Assembly (NCBI RefSeq): GCF_001431425.1
Contig: NZ_LDJG01000006.1
Span: forward strand, 1 to 64,000
From: Stenotrophomonas nitritireducens
GTDB lineage: Bacteria > Pseudomonadota > Gammaproteobacteria > Xanthomonadales > Xanthomonadaceae
DNA: 64,000 nt
Direction of reading: 5' to 3'
In this document: positions 43,356 to 53,650 of the stretch, one piece after another
How the letters are laid out: the number at the start of each line of letters is the position of its first letter
How positions within the stretch are numbered: position 1 is the first letter of the stretch
The notes under the pieces: model-generated
The model's input: only the letters and a program-made list of their open reading frames with translations
Databases searched by the model: none
What the model was told of the DNA's origin: nothing
Translations under genes and position numbers: made by a program

Positions 43356-43923
<568 letters not shown>

Positions 43924-45012
43924 ATGACCAGTTCCCAATCCAGCCAATCACCCACCCGCTACGCCTCGGTCGATGCGCTGCGCGGCATCACCGTGGCGGC
44001 CATGCTGCTGGTCAACAACCCGGGCACCTGGAGCCATGTGTATGCGCCGCTGGAACATGCGGAGTGGAACGGCTGCACGCCCACCGACCTGGTGTTCCCG
44101 TTCTTCCTGGTGATCGTCGGTGTATCGATCGGACTCGGCGTGGTGCCGCGCGTCGAACACGGCGCCGACCGCGCCGCCTTGACCCGCACCGTATTGGTAC
44201 GCGCGCTGCGCATCGTCGGCCTGGGCATGCTGCTGCACCTGCTGGCGTGGTGGTGGCTGGACCTGGCGCATTACCGACCGCTGGGCGTGCTGCAGCGCAT
44301 CGGCGTGTGCTTCGCCGTCGTCGGCACGATGGCGATCTGGCTGCGCACGAACGCGCAGCGTGCCTGCCTGCTGCTGTTGCTGGGCGGATACGCGGCGCTG
44401 CTGGCGGCCGGCGGCACGCTGGAGCCCTGGCACAACCTGCCCAGTCGCGTGGACACCGTCCTGTTCGGCGACATGGCCTACAAGTACGACGCCGCCACCG
44501 GGCTGGGGCACGATCCCGAAGGACTGCTTTCCACATTGGGCGCGCTGGCCTCGACCCTGATCGGCCTGCGTGCCAGCGCACTACTGCGCAGCAGTCGCCC
44601 CGCGCGCCTGCTGCTGGCCGCCGCCGTGCTGTTGGCGCTGGGCGCGCTGTGGGCCATGTGGCAACCACTCAACAAGAACCTGTGGACGCCGTCCTACGTG
44701 CTGTGGACGGCGGGCTGGGCGCTGGCGGCGCTGTGGCTGGCGCACCTGCTTATCGACCGCGTGCAGTGGCCGCCGCTGGGCAGGCGCTTCGGCGCCAACG
44801 CGATCACCGCCTACGCCGGTTCCGGGGTGATGGTGCTGGCGATGCTCGGTACCGGCAGCTGGGGCTGGCTGTACGCCAACGTGTTCGACCGCTGGATCAC
44901 TCCGCTGGCCGGCGCCGAAGCCGCTTCGCTGGCGATGGCCGTCGCTTTCGTCGCGGTATGGTGGCTGCCGGTGTGGTGGCTGGACCGGCGGCGGATCTAT
45001 CTGAAGATCTAG
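43924..45012 (+). CDS. nagX: NagX-like membrane acyltransferase (HGSNAT/DUF5009 type)
   Basis: Inner-membrane protein of 362 residues with about ten hydrophobic segments. The family start RYASVDALRGITVAAMLLVN and the downstream GCTPTDLVFPFFLVIVGVSI match the heparan-alpha-glucosaminide N-acetyltransferase type. The VLQRIGVCF and YDAATGLGHDPEGLLSTLGA segments also fit. In other GlcNAc regulons this gene is called nagX; acetylation or deacetylation of amino sugars at the membrane is suspected but not proven. Position next to nagA supports a link. The upstream gap is unusually full of repeats. Confidence 0.8.
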   Translation: MTSSQSSQSPTRYASVDALRGITVAAMLLVNNPGTWSHVYAPLEHAEWNGCTPTDLVFPFFLVIVGVSIGLGVVPRVEHGADRAALTRTVLVRALRIVGLGMLLHLLAWWWLDLAHYRPLGVLQRIGVCFAVVGTMAIWLRTNAQRACLLLLLGGYAALLAAGGTLEPWHNLPSRVDTVLFGDMAYKYDAATGLGHDPEGLLSTLGALASTLIGLRASALLRSSRPARLLLAAAVLLALGALWAMWQPLNKNLWTPSYVLWTAGWALAALWLAHLLIDRVQWPPLGRRFGANAITAYAGSGVMVLAMLGTGSWGWLYANVFDRWITPLAGAEAASLAMAVAFVAVWWLPVWWLDRRRIYLKI

Positions 45013-45078
45013 AAGCGCATGCAGGGCAAGGGATTGGTCCTATCCTGCGTCGATCCGATCCATGGGATGGAAACCACG

Positions 45079-46161
45079 ATGCGCAGGAAGCAGAACGGTG
45101 TGATGGCGTGGGTCACGCTGGCGGCGATGCTGGCCCTGCCGGCCGCGGCGACCCCGGTGCCGTCGTTGCCGGCGCGGGAACAGATGCTGGGCCTTCTGGA
45201 GCACAAGGCGCTGTATCGCGACCGGGTCGACTGGGCGGCGCTGCGCCGCGATCTTGCCGCCAGCGACGATCCGGACCGGCAACGCAGGCTGCTGTCCGAT
45301 TCCATCAACCGCGCGACCGCCGGCCATGGCAGGTGGATGTCGGCCGAAGAGGTGCGCGAGGGATACCGGAAGCGGGCAGCGGGTTCGGGCATGACTCCGG
45401 CTGCCGCTGCCACCGAAGGACCGCAGGCTCACCCGATCGACGCCCGACTCGGTCTGATCAGCGTTGCTCCCTACCTGTCCGACCCCGGTCTCCCGCGCGC
45501 TCGGCAGCGGGCCGCCGAGCGCCAAGAGGCGCAACGCCTGCAGGACATCCTCTGGCGCCAGGACGACGGCAGCCGCTGCGGCTGGATCGTGGACCTGGGC
45601 GACAACACCGGCGGCAATATGTGGCCGATGCTGCTGGGCGTCGGTCCGTTACTGCGTGGCGACGCCGATGGGCCGGATGTGGTCGGGCATTTTTTCGACG
45701 TTGCCGCGCTGCAACCCTGGCGTTACCGGGAGGGCGCGGTGTGGGTGGGCGATATGCCGCTGCTGGCGGCGGACGATGCGACCCGCCGCCTGCGCAGGCC
45801 GGACGCGCCGGTCGCGGTGCTCCAGTCCGGCCGCACCGCCAGTTCCGGCGAGGCCATCGTGCTGGCGCTGCGCGGACGCCCGCGCAGCCGCAGTTTCGGC
45901 ACGCCGACCATGGGCTATTCCACGGGAAATTCGCTGGTGACGCTGGTCGATGGCAGCACCCTGCTGCTGACCGGCACGGTGATGAAGGACCGCAACGGCA
46001 TCGGCGACGGCAGCCGCATCGTTCCCGATGTCATCGCGGCGCAGCGCGCCGAAGCGATGCGGCGGGCGCAGGAGTGGCTGCTGGCGCAACCGGCCTGTAG
46101 CGGGAAACCGACGGAAAAAGCGGGGCCGGGTGCGCGGCTCCCGTGGAAAAGGGCACCCTGA
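45079..46161 (+). CDS. S41-family peptidase-like secreted protein
   Basis: Predicted exported protein of 360 residues. A signal peptide (cleaved near PAAA) is followed by an S41 core: WIVDLGDNTGGNMWPML, then the nucleophile region RTASSGEAIVLALRG, then FGTPTMGYSTGN. It lacks a PDZ domain and the Ser-Lys spacing of Prc. It fits the tricorn/retinoid-binding-like branch, in which the Ser lies in S-S-G-E. ATG 45079 is chosen for its signal peptide and GGA spacing; earlier in-frame ATGs exist (45019, 45067). It lies 66 bp after nagX and converges on cca with 10 bp between the stops. The substrate is unknown. Confidence 0.72.
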   Translation: MRRKQNGVMAWVTLAAMLALPAAATPVPSLPAREQMLGLLEHKALYRDRVDWAALRRDLAASDDPDRQRRLLSDSINRATAGHGRWMSAEEVREGYRKRAAGSGMTPAAAATEGPQAHPIDARLGLISVAPYLSDPGLPRARQRAAERQEAQRLQDILWRQDDGSRCGWIVDLGDNTGGNMWPMLLGVGPLLRGDADGPDVVGHFFDVAALQPWRYREGAVWVGDMPLLAADDATRRLRRPDAPVAVLQSGRTASSGEAIVLALRGRPRSRSFGTPTMGYSTGNSLVTLVDGSTLLLTGTVMKDRNGIGDGSRIVPDVIAAQRAEAMRRAQEWLLAQPACSGKPTEKAGPGARLPWKRAP

Positions 46162-46171
46162 CCCGGTTTTC

Positions 46172-47398
46172 CTATGCCCGGCGTGCCGCGCCGATCGCTT
46201 CGATCCGTGCCTTCTTCACCGCCTCGCCCACCGCCGGACCGCTCAGGCCCGCGGCGGCGAGGTCGCGCGCGTTGATCGCCAGCGCCGCGGCATGCAGGCG
46301 CTGCAGCGTGGCGCGCTGTGGATAGTCGCTGTCCTCGAAGCCGAGCCGGCCGCGCTTGTCGCATTCGCAGGCCAGTGCCATCTGCGCGATGCGTTCGGGG
46401 CGGCGGAAGCCATCGCAGCGCTGGATGAGTTCCAGCACGGTGGCATCGCGCAGTTCGTCGATGCGGTGCACGTTGAGGTGTTCGCGGCACACCGCCTCGG
46501 CCAGCTGGCGGTGGTCGGCGGGTATCTTCAGGCGTTCGCACAGCGCCGCCAGCGGCTTCAGGCCGCGCTGTTCGTGCATGACGTGGCGCGGCAGCTGGTC
46601 GGCCGGGGTGAGCGCCTTGCCCAGGTCATGGGTGAGCGCGGCGAAGCCGACCAGGTCGTCGCCCGGCGCCAGCCGCGCGGCCATGTCGCTGACCATCTCC
46701 TGGTGCACGCCGGTATCCACTTCCGGGTGGAATTCGGCGCGCTGCGGCACGCCGTACAGCGCCTCCACCTCCGGCAGGATCGACGCCAGCGCGCCGGTGT
46801 CGTGCAGGGTGCGCAGGAACGCCGAAGGCCGCGGCGAGCGCAGCGCCTTGCGCAGTTCCTGCCAGATGCGTTCGGGCACCAGCGCCCCCAGTTCGCCGCT
46901 GGCGGCGATCCGCCGCATCAGGTCGGCGGTTTCCGGGGCGAGGGTGAAGCCCAGCGGCGCGAAGCGCGCCATGAACCGCGCCGCGCGCAGCACCCGCAAC
47001 GGGTCTTCGACGAAGGCCGGGCCGACGTGGCGCAGCACGCGCGCCTGGATGTCGCGCATGCCGCCCCATGGATCGACCAGGTCGCCGCTTTCCTCGTCGC
47101 GGGCGATGGCGTTGAGGGTGAAATCGCGGCGCTGCAGGTCCTGTTCCAGCGTCACCGAAGGATCGGCGTCGACCACGAAGCCGCGGTAGCCGCGCCCGCT
47201 CTTGCGCTCGGTGCGCGCCAGTGCGTGTTCCTCGCCGGTACGCGGATGCAGGAATACCGGGAAGTCGCGCCCCACGGCCTTGAACCCCTGCGCTTCCATT
47301 TCCTGCTGGGTGGCGCCGACCACCACCCAGTCGCGGTCGCCCGCTTCCAGCCCCAGCAGGGAATCGCGGACCGCGCCGCCGACGAGATAGATCTTCAT
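46172..47398 (-). CDS. cca: tRNA CCA-adding nucleotidyltransferase with HD domain
   Basis: Adds or repairs the CCA end of tRNAs. The 408-residue protein begins [16 protein letters not shown]. It has the catalytic GDRDWVVVG (two Asp for metal), [10 protein letters not shown] and the [12 protein letters not shown] segment of class II enzymes. The C-terminal HD domain has THDLGKA, as in the multifunctional gammaproteobacterial form with phosphohydrolase activity. ATG 47398 opens the family N-terminus exactly. It is convergent with the S41-like gene. Confidence 0.96.
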   Translation of the reverse strand: MKIYLVGGAVRDSLLGLEAGDRDWVVVGATQQEMEAQGFKAVGRDFPVFLHPRTGEEHALARTERKSGRGYRGFVVDADPSVTLEQDLQRRDFTLNAIARDEESGDLVDPWGGMRDIQARVLRHVGPAFVEDPLRVLRAARFMARFAPLGFTLAPETADLMRRIAASGELGALVPERIWQELRKALRSPRPSAFLRTLHDTGALASILPEVEALYGVPQRAEFHPEVDTGVHQEMVSDMAARLAPGDDLVGFAALTHDLGKALTPADQLPRHVMHEQRGLKPLAALCERLKIPADHRQLAEAVCREHLNVHRIDELRDATVLELIQRCDGFRRPERIAQMALACECDKRGRLGFEDSDYPQRATLQRLHAAALAINARDLAAAGLSGPAVGEAVKKARIEAIGAARRA

Positions 47399-47507
47399 GC
47401 GCGACATCATGCGTGGAAACGCCATGATGGCAAAACCGCGCACGGCCTCCCGGCCGTGCCAGACGGCGCCCGCTGGGCGCTGCCGGGTGCGTTGCCTCTG
47501 CGCGTGC

Positions 47508-49454
47508 CTACGGTGCCGGGCAGGCGAAGCCGCGCGATGGCGGTCCGACGCGGCCGGCGATGCGGTCGCCCAGCGGCACCGCCTTGCCGTTGAGGCGCCA
47601 GTCGTAGATCACGCTGAAGGCGAGTACGCGGGCGACGTACTCGCGGGTCTCCTTGTAGCTGATGGTCTCGATCCAGAAATCCGGATCGAAGCCCGGGCGC
47701 TGCGACTGCCAGCGCGCGGTCGGCGTGGGCCCTGCGTTGTAGGCAGCGATGGTCACGTAGGGCAGGCCGTTGTACTTGTCCAGCAGCTGCCGCAGGTAGG
47801 CGCTGCCGATGGCGATGTTGGTGTCCGGGTCGTACAGGCTGGCCGCGCCGCCATAGCCGCTCAGGCCGATGCGCTTGGCGACGCCGGCGCCGGTGGCGGG
47901 CAATACCTGCATCAGGCCCATGGCGTTGGCGGGCGAGCGTGCGTTCGGGTTGAAGGTGCTTTCGGCGCGGATCTCGGCGGCGATCCAGGCCGGGTCCAGG
48001 GCGTTGCGCGCGGCTTCGCGGCGGATGGTGTCGTCGTGGTACAGCGGGAAGCGCAGTGCGTACAGGCGCATTTCCTGCGCCCCCTTCAGGCCGAACACCG
48101 CGCGGTCGAACCAGCCGCCTTCGCCGGCCACTTCGACCGCCAGGCGGCGCTGGGTGTCGTCGAACCGCGACAGCGCGTCGGCCCATTCGCGCGCGGCCCA
48201 GGCGGCGCGGTCGATGCGGAACAGCTCCAGCGCCCGCACCAGCGCCGGATCGCGCGCCACCGCCGCGCGCGCCTGCGCGCTGTCGCCCGGGTCCCAGGGG
48301 CAGAGCGCATAGGGCTGCTGCAGCTTGTCGGCGGCGAGGAAGCCATGGAAGGTCGGCTCGCCGGCGACGGCGCGGTAGAGCGGCATGGCCTCGGCCGCCT
48401 TGCCGGTCTTCTCCAGCAGCCGCGCCTCGAACCAGCGCCAGCGCGAATCGCCGCGCTGGGCGGCGGGCATCGCGCGGATCGCGGCCAACGCCGAAGGCCA
48501 GTCGCCGCGCGCCATCGCCTCGCGCGCGCGCCATTCGTGCAGGCGTTCGTCATAGGCCGACGCCGGCACCGCCGCCAGCCGCCGCGCCGAATCGGGCAGG
48601 TAGGAGGCCACCGTCCACAACGCGATCTGGTAGCGCACCTGGGCCTGCTGCGCATCGCTCAGGCCCAGCGCCTGCGCGTACTGCGGCAGCTGGCGTTCGG
48701 TGGCGTCGGGATCGGTCCGGGCCAGTTTCTCCAGCCCGTCGGTGGCGATGCGGCGGCTGCGCTCGGTCTTCGGCCAGTCCAGTGCGCGCGCGTCGGGCTT
48801 GTCGACGAAGGCGGCGTAGGCGTTGGCCTGCGCCAGCTCGGCGGCGGGCAGGCCGCGCGCCGCCGAGCGCATCACGCCCGGCTGCTGCGCATCGGCGGCC
48901 GCATCGATGCGCTCCCAGCGCAGCGCCGGCGTCAGTCCGCCACGGTCGGCGAGGGCGGCGAACACCGGGTCGCAGGCATCGGGCAGGGACTTGCCGCTGC
49001 CGCGCCACAACGCCTGCGCATCGCCGGTCCACTTCGCATCGGCCTTGCCGGTGGCCAGGCGTGCGTTGAGTTCGGCGCACTGCAGGCCCGGATCGTTGCT
49101 GGGCTGCCAGTTGGCGAGCAGGGCCGGCCAGTCCTGGCGGCGCGCCAGCGCGGGCAGCCAGACCGCGCGGAACGCATCGGCCACGGCCTGGCCCTGGTAG
49201 CGCTTGAGGAAATCCAGCGCCTGCGGCGTGTCCACCGTATCGATGCCGCGGCGCAGGGCGCTGTATTCGAGCCAGCCGTACAGCGGATGGCTGCGCAGGC
49301 TGGCGCTCGCGGCGGCGTCGAACTGGCCGCGCTCGGCGTTGTCGATGGCCATGCGCATGGCCGGGCGCTGGGCGTCGAGGGTCTGCGCGCCGGTGCCGGT
49401 ACAGGCCAGCAACAGGGACGCGGCGAAAGGCAGCAGGCAGGTATTCCGTTTCAT
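47508..49454 (-). CDS. slt: Soluble lytic murein transglycosylase (Slt70 type)
   Basis: Periplasmic enzyme that cleaves peptidoglycan glycan strands to anhydro-muropeptides. The 648-residue protein has a signal with a possible lipobox (LLLACTG, C18). A long alpha-helical superhelix (U and L domains) follows, then the lysozyme-like C-domain with catalytic E498 in [11 protein letters not shown]. The [14 protein letters not shown] and AYNAGP motifs are present. ATG 49454 is preferred to an in-frame TTG six bases upstream. cca follows 109 bp downstream on the same strand. Confidence 0.94.
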   Translation of the reverse strand: MKRNTCLLPFAASLLLACTGTGAQTLDAQRPAMRMAIDNAERGQFDAAASASLRSHPLYGWLEYSALRRGIDTVDTPQALDFLKRYQGQAVADAFRAVWLPALARRQDWPALLANWQPSNDPGLQCAELNARLATGKADAKWTGDAQALWRGSGKSLPDACDPVFAALADRGGLTPALRWERIDAAADAQQPGVMRSAARGLPAAELAQANAYAAFVDKPDARALDWPKTERSRRIATDGLEKLARTDPDATERQLPQYAQALGLSDAQQAQVRYQIALWTVASYLPDSARRLAAVPASAYDERLHEWRAREAMARGDWPSALAAIRAMPAAQRGDSRWRWFEARLLEKTGKAAEAMPLYRAVAGEPTFHGFLAADKLQQPYALCPWDPGDSAQARAAVARDPALVRALELFRIDRAAWAAREWADALSRFDDTQRRLAVEVAGEGGWFDRAVFGLKGAQEMRLYALRFPLYHDDTIRREAARNALDPAWIAAEIRAESTFNPNARSPANAMGLMQVLPATGAGVAKRIGLSGYGGAASLYDPDTNIAIGSAYLRQLLDKYNGLPYVTIAAYNAGPTPTARWQSQRPGFDPDFWIETISYKETREYVARVLAFSVIYDWRLNGKAVPLGDRIAGRVGPPSRGFACPAP

Positions 49455-49639
49455 CGGCAAAGCATAGCCGGGCCCCCGTCAACATCGTCGCGGCGATGCC
49501 GGCCGGCGCATGAACGCATCGGACATCCCCGGCACGTTCCGAAACCGCGGCTGAACATCGGCGGGCCTAGCCGGCGGCCAGGTCAGGCCGCGGCGTAGTG
49601 TCGGCGATGGGGCGCGCCGCCCCGCCGAAGGAGCGGACC

Positions 49640-50047
49640 ATGGCATTCAGTGCAGCAGGAAGTTCCGGACCGATCGCCGACATCAATGTCACGCCGCTGG
49701 TGGATGTGATGCTGGTGCTGCTGATCATCTTCATCGTCACCGCGCCGCTGGTGTCGTGGCCGATCCCGGTGGATCTGCCGCAACGCACGACCACCGTGGT
49801 GCCGCGCGTCGAGCCGCCGCCGCCGATCGAGCTGCGGGTGGATGCCGCCAACCAGCTCAGCTGGAATGGACAGGCGCTGCCGGTCGCCGCGCTGCAGGCG
49901 CGCCTGCAGGAACAGGCCCGGCTGCATGCCGGCAACCTGCCGGAGCTGCGCATCGCCACCAGCCCGGACGCCGCGTACGACACCATGGCCAAGGTGCTGG
50001 CGGCGGCCAACAACGCGCACATGGAGCGCATCGCCTTCGTGCAGTAA
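49640..50047 (+). CDS. exbD: Orphan ExbD/TolR-type membrane protein
   Basis: Energy-coupling protein of 135 residues with one N-terminal membrane helix. The helix carries the essential Asp of the family ([19 protein letters not shown]) and is followed by a periplasmic domain. GAAGGAG precedes ATG 49640. ExbD normally works with ExbB and TonB, but neither is adjacent. It may serve the many TonB receptors as an additional subunit supplied in trans. TolR is less likely, as no tolQ or tolA is near. Confidence 0.88.
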   Translation: MAFSAAGSSGPIADINVTPLVDVMLVLLIIFIVTAPLVSWPIPVDLPQRTTTVVPRVEPPPPIELRVDAANQLSWNGQALPVAALQARLQEQARLHAGNLPELRIATSPDAAYDTMAKVLAAANNAHMERIAFVQ

Positions 50048-50074
50048 TGCCGCCGCCGCGGGTCGCCCGCAGCC

Positions 50075-50092
50075 GCGGGTGGCCCGCTACGC
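50075..50092. repeat. GTAG-type palindrome, inverted
   Basis: CCGCGGGTGGCCCGCTAC forms a short hairpin ending in CTAC, the inverse of GTAG. It lies between exbD and rhtA. Confidence 0.6.
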
Positions 50093-50173
50093 CCATCGGG
50101 GCTGGGCAGCGGCGCCATGGGCTGTCCGCAAGCCGCGACAAAGGCGCTACGCGACGGCGTGGCGCCCTACACT

Positions 50174-51058
50174 ATGCGCATGCAGACCTCCCGATTCGCG
50201 CCGCTGTGGCCGGTGTTGGCGGTGCTCGGCTCGGTGACGTCGCTGGCCATCGGCACTTCCTATGCCAAACATCTTTTCCCGTTGATCGGCGCGCAGGGCA
50301 CCAGCGCGCTGCGCGTGGGTTTTTCCGCGCTTTTCCTGCTGGCGCTGTGGCGGCCGTGGCGCTGGCACACCAGCCGCGCCGATGGCGCGACGATCCTGCG
50401 CTATGGCCTGACGCTGGGCCTGATGAACCTGCTGTTCTACATGGCCCTGCGCACGATCCCGTTCGGCATCGCGGTGGCCATCGAGTTCACCGGGCCGCTG
50501 ACCGTGGCCATGCTGTCCTCGCGGCGCCCGGTCGATTTCGTCTGGGTCGGCTGCGCGGTGGCCGGGCTGCTGCTGTTGCTGCCGTTGAGCGGCGGTCCGG
50601 CGCTGGACATGACCGGGGTGCTGTATGCGCTCGGCGCGGCGGCCTGCTGGGCGCTGTACATCGTGTTCGGCAAGCGCGCCGGGCACCTGCATGCCGGGCA
50701 TACGGTGTCGCTGGGACTGGTGGCCGCGTCGCTGGTGGTGGTGCCGGTGGGGGTCGCCCATGCCGGCGTGGCGCTGCTGCAGCCGTCGATCCTGCTGGCC
50801 GGCCTGCTGGTGGCGGTGGTCTCCAGCGCGATCCCGATGTCGCTGGAGATGATGGCGCTCAAGCGCCTGCCCAAGGAGACGTTCGGCATCCTGATCAGCA
50901 TGGAGCCGGCGGTGGCCGCGTTGTGGGCCCTGCTGCTGCTGCACGAACAGCTGAGCGGACTGCAATGGCTCGCGATCGGTTGCACCGTGCTGGCGTCGGT
51001 GGGCAGCGCGGCGACCGCGCGCCGCCCGCCGCCGGCGGCGGCCGCCGTGGTGACGTGA
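50174..51058 (+). CDS. rhtA: RhtA-like threonine/homoserine exporter (EamA family)
   Basis: Inner-membrane drug/metabolite transporter family protein of 294 residues with about ten membrane segments in two EamA repeats. Closeness to RhtA is visible in LFPLIGAQGTSALR, IPFGIAVAIEFTGPL, the SSRRPVDFVWVG segment, SLEMMALKRLP and FGILISMEPAVAA. E. coli RhtA exports threonine and homoserine. The start could be ATG 50174 or 50180. No operon partner is seen. Confidence 0.88.
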   Translation: MRMQTSRFAPLWPVLAVLGSVTSLAIGTSYAKHLFPLIGAQGTSALRVGFSALFLLALWRPWRWHTSRADGATILRYGLTLGLMNLLFYMALRTIPFGIAVAIEFTGPLTVAMLSSRRPVDFVWVGCAVAGLLLLLPLSGGPALDMTGVLYALGAAACWALYIVFGKRAGHLHAGHTVSLGLVAASLVVVPVGVAHAGVALLQPSILLAGLLVAVVSSAIPMSLEMMALKRLPKETFGILISMEPAVAALWALLLLHEQLSGLQWLAIGCTVLASVGSAATARRPPPAAAAVVT

Positions 51059-51110
51059 ACCCGTAAGGGCGAGGCCAGGCCTTGCTGGATGCTTTCCCGG
51101 GCAAGCTTCA

Positions 51111-51132
51111 GCCGGGCGTTGCCAGGTTCTAC
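51111..51132. repeat. Degenerate GTAG-type palindrome
   Basis: GCCGGGCGTTGCCAGGTTCTAC has decayed arms but keeps the inverted GTAG end. It sits between rhtA and the minus-strand EEP gene. Confidence 0.5.
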
Positions 51133-51152
51133 CGAAGGATATGCCGCTGACG

Positions 51153-51917
51153 CTACCGCAGGCTGTCGCCGGGGACCTCGACCTGCATTTCCACCGCCAG
51201 ATGGTCCGAATGGGCGGCGGCGACCGCGCCGGTCTCGAGCGTGCGCAGGCTGTCGCTGATCAGGATGTGGTCGATGGCCCGTTCCGGGCGCCAGCTTGGG
51301 AAAGTCGGCACCAGGCAGCCGGGGGGCTGCAGCCGCGTCTTGCGGTAGAGCACCTGCATTTCCGGGCGTTCGGCCTTGCAGTTGAAATCGCCCATCAGCA
51401 CCGCGTTGGGATAGTCCGACAGCAGGTCGCCAATGAAGTCCAGCTGCGACAGGCGCGAACCCACGCCCAGCGACAGGTGGGCCACGGCCACCGCCAGGCC
51501 TTCGCGGCCGTCGCCGAAGCGGGCCAGCAGCACGCCACGGCCGCCGATGCGGCCGGGCAGGGCGTGATCCTGGACTTCCACCGGTTCCAGCCGGCTGAGC
51601 AGGCCGTTGGCGCTGGAGGCGACGCCGCCCATGCGCCGGTTCGGCTGGTGGCTCCAGTAGTTGAAGCCGGCGCGCTGGGCCAGGTAATGGGTCTGGTTGG
51701 TGAAGCCCGAGCGCAGGCTGCCGGGGTCGGCCTCCTGCAGGCCGACGATATCGCGGCCGCTGGCCAGCCTGGCGATGGCGTCCAGGCTGGAGCGCTTGCT
51801 GCCCGACGGCAGCGCGTGCGACCAGCTGCGGGTCACGTAATCGCTGTAGCGGCGCGTGCTGGAGCCGGCCTGGATGTTGGCCGTGAGCAAGCGCAGGGTG
51901 TGGGTGGGGGATTTCAC
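51153..51917 (-). CDS. Endonuclease/exonuclease/phosphatase-family hydrolase
   Basis: Predicted 254-residue EEP-fold phosphodiesterase or phosphatase. The catalytic signatures are LLTANIQAG near the start, GLQEAD (metal Glu), AVAHLSLG, MGDFNC (Asp, Asn) and the final SDHLAV (Asp, His). It has no signal peptide. The start is GTG 51917 (KSPTHTLRLL). Substrates in this fold range from DNA to inositol phosphates and lipids, so no specific role can be given. The terminator of the upstream dsbA-like gene lies just before its start. Confidence 0.85.
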   Translation of the reverse strand: MKSPTHTLRLLTANIQAGSSTRRYSDYVTRSWSHALPSGSKRSSLDAIARLASGRDIVGLQEADPGSLRSGFTNQTHYLAQRAGFNYWSHQPNRRMGGVASSANGLLSRLEPVEVQDHALPGRIGGRGVLLARFGDGREGLAVAVAHLSLGVGSRLSQLDFIGDLLSDYPNAVLMGDFNCKAERPEMQVLYRKTRLQPPGCLVPTFPSWRPERAIDHILISDSLRTLETGAVAAAHSDHLAVEMQVEVPGDSLR

Positions 51918-51928
51918 GGCGATGGAAC

Positions 51929-51954
51929 AAGGGCCTCGCGTCGACGAGGCCCTT
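51929..51954 (-). terminator. Terminator-like hairpin after the first DsbA-like gene
   Basis: AAGGGCCTCG/CGAGGCCCTT, a 10-bp stem with a 6-nt loop, lies 6 bp after the stop. The minus-strand tail reads GTTCC, a weak U-tract. Confidence 0.65.
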
Positions 51955-51960
51955 CATACC

Positions 51961-52794
51961 TTACTTGGCGTTGGCGGCGCGTTCGCGTGCGATCAGGTGG
52001 TCGGCGATGCGCAGCATGTCCTCGTAGCCCTTGCCCTTGACCAGGTACTTGCCGGCGACGATCAGCGACGGCGTGCCGCCGATCTTGCTGCGCTGGGCGA
52101 ACTGCTTGGCGCGGTTGGTCTTCGCCACCACCGAGAAGCTGCCCATGGTGTCGGCGAAGGTCTTCGGGTTGACGCCGTACTTGCCGTAGAAGTTGGCGAT
52201 GTCCTCGACCGAGTCGCGGCCCAGCTCGCCCTTGAGCGTATGTTCGATGTGGATGGCCGAGTACAGCGCGTCGTGGGTCTTCTCCTGCACGCCCAGCGCC
52301 TCGGCGGCATAGAAGGCGCGGCCGTAGTCGTCCCACATGCTGCCGAACATGGCCGGCACGTAGACGAAGTTGACGTCCGACGGCAGGCCGGCCTTCCACG
52401 GCCCGATCAGCGGCTGGAAGCGGGCGCAGGCCGGGCAGACGTAGCCGAAGACCTCGGCCACTTCGATCTTGCCGGTCGCCGGCTGGATCGGCTGGCCGCC
52501 TTCGATGACGACGTAGTCGGTGCCGGCGACCGGCTCCGGGCCGACCAGGCGGGCCTGCGCCGGCACCGGCGTGTTGGCGGCGGCCGGTTCGGCGGCGGCT
52601 TCATCGCCAGCCGGGGCCTGCGGCGCGGCGGCGTTTTCGCCCTCGGCGGCGGCCGGTGCGGGAGCGGCTTCAGTCGCCGCAGCCGGCTGCCCGGCGGCGG
52701 CCGGCGCCATGGCGTCGGTGGAGCCGTCCTGCGCCTTGCAGGCGACCATGAGCGGAAGCAGGGCCGTCAGGGCCAGTACGAAGCGGATCTTCAT
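51961..52794 (-). CDS. dsbA: DsbA-like thiol:disulfide oxidoreductase with long Ala/Pro linker
   Basis: Envelope thioredoxin-fold protein of 277 residues. The active site is C120-P-A-C123 (FGYVCPACARF) and the cis-Pro loop is IGGTPSLIV. The N-terminus may be a lipoprotein signal (LMVAC, C19). It is followed by about 60 residues of Ala, Pro and Glu, a flexible tether that would hold the enzyme away from the membrane. CPAC differs from the CPHC of E. coli DsbA. It lies 119 bp downstream of a second DsbA-like gene, and the order cytochrome c4-dsbA-dsbA is typical of this family of bacteria. Confidence 0.9.
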   Translation of the reverse strand: MKIRFVLALTALLPLMVACKAQDGSTDAMAPAAAGQPAAATEAAPAPAAAEGENAAAPQAPAGDEAAAEPAAANTPVPAQARLVGPEPVAGTDYVVIEGGQPIQPATGKIEVAEVFGYVCPACARFQPLIGPWKAGLPSDVNFVYVPAMFGSMWDDYGRAFYAAEALGVQEKTHDALYSAIHIEHTLKGELGRDSVEDIANFYGKYGVNPKTFADTMGSFSVVAKTNRAKQFAQRSKIGGTPSLIVAGKYLVKGKGYEDMLRIADHLIARERAANAK

Positions 52795-52913
52795 CGGTGG
52801 ATCTCCAGCGGGGATTCGTCGGGTCGTCAGGCCGCCGGCGGCGACCGCGGGGCGCATGATGACATTATGTGCGGCAGCGGCTGAACCGGTTCGCGGAACG
52901 CTCCGGAACGGAT

Positions 52914-53561
52914 TCAGCGACGCCGGGCGGCGGCGCGCTCGCGTTCCACCAGGGCACTGGCGATGCGCAGCTGGTCCTCGAAGTTGCGGCCCTTGACCAG
53001 GTACTTGCCGTTGACGATCAGCGCCGGCGTGCCCGGAACCTTGACGCGCATGGCGAAGGCGCGCGCGGCCTTCACCTTTTCCTCGACCTGGTCGCTGCGC
53101 AGTGCATCGATGTAGCGCTGCGGCTGCACCCCGTAGGCGGCATAGAAGGTCGCCAACTCCTGCGGCGATACGTTCTGCATCGGCAGGCTGCGCTGCTCGT
53201 GCAGGGCCTTGAACACGTCGGCGTGGCTGCGCTTGAGCACGCCGGTCTGCTCGGCGGCATAGAAGGCGCGCGCGTAGGCGTCCCAATGGCCGCCGAAGGC
53301 GGCCGGCACCGCGGTGAAGCGCACGTCGGCCGGCAGCCTGGCCGCCCATACTTCCAGCAGCGGCTCGAAATGGGCGCAGTGGATGCAGGGATAGCCGAAC
53401 ACCTCGACCACCTCGATCTTCCCCGCCAGCGGCGCGAACGGGCCGGGCTCGGCGATCGCCTCATAGTCATGGCCTTCCACCGGCGCGGCGCTGTCGGCGG
53501 CGCAGGCCGTCAGCGGCAGCAGGGCCAGCAGCAGGAGGAACAGTCGCGGGAAATGTCGCAT
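52914..53561 (-). CDS. DsbA-like lipoprotein with CIHC active site
   Basis: Thioredoxin-fold oxidoreductase of 215 residues. A good lipobox (LTAC, C20) follows a strongly hydrophobic signal. The active site is C59-I-H-C62 (FGYPCIHCAHF), with cis-Pro in VPGTPALIV. The motif differs both from the neighbour's CPAC and from E. coli CPHC, so redox potentials probably differ. The C-terminus is rich in Arg. A terminator of the cytochrome c4 gene lies just upstream, so this gene has its own promoter or relies on readthrough. Confidence 0.88.
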   Translation of the reverse strand: MRHFPRLFLLLLALLPLTACAADSAAPVEGHDYEAIAEPGPFAPLAGKIEVVEVFGYPCIHCAHFEPLLEVWAARLPADVRFTAVPAAFGGHWDAYARAFYAAEQTGVLKRSHADVFKALHEQRSLPMQNVSPQELATFYAAYGVQPQRYIDALRSDQVEEKVKAARAFAMRVKVPGTPALIVNGKYLVKGRNFEDQLRIASALVERERAAARRR

Positions 53562-53577
53562 CGGGGGTCTCCAACCG

Positions 53578-53608
53578 AAAAAGAGACGCCGACCGCAGGG
53601 GTCGGCGT
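53578..53608 (-). terminator. Rho-independent terminator of cytochrome c4
   Basis: Minus strand: ACGCCGACC and GGTCGGCGT form a 9-bp stem with a 5-nt loop, followed by CTCTTTTT. It lies about 43 bp after the cytochrome stop. Confidence 0.88.
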
Positions 53609-53650
53609 ATCCGGGAACAAGGTCCTTCGTCGCCGTGGCGACCGGCACCA

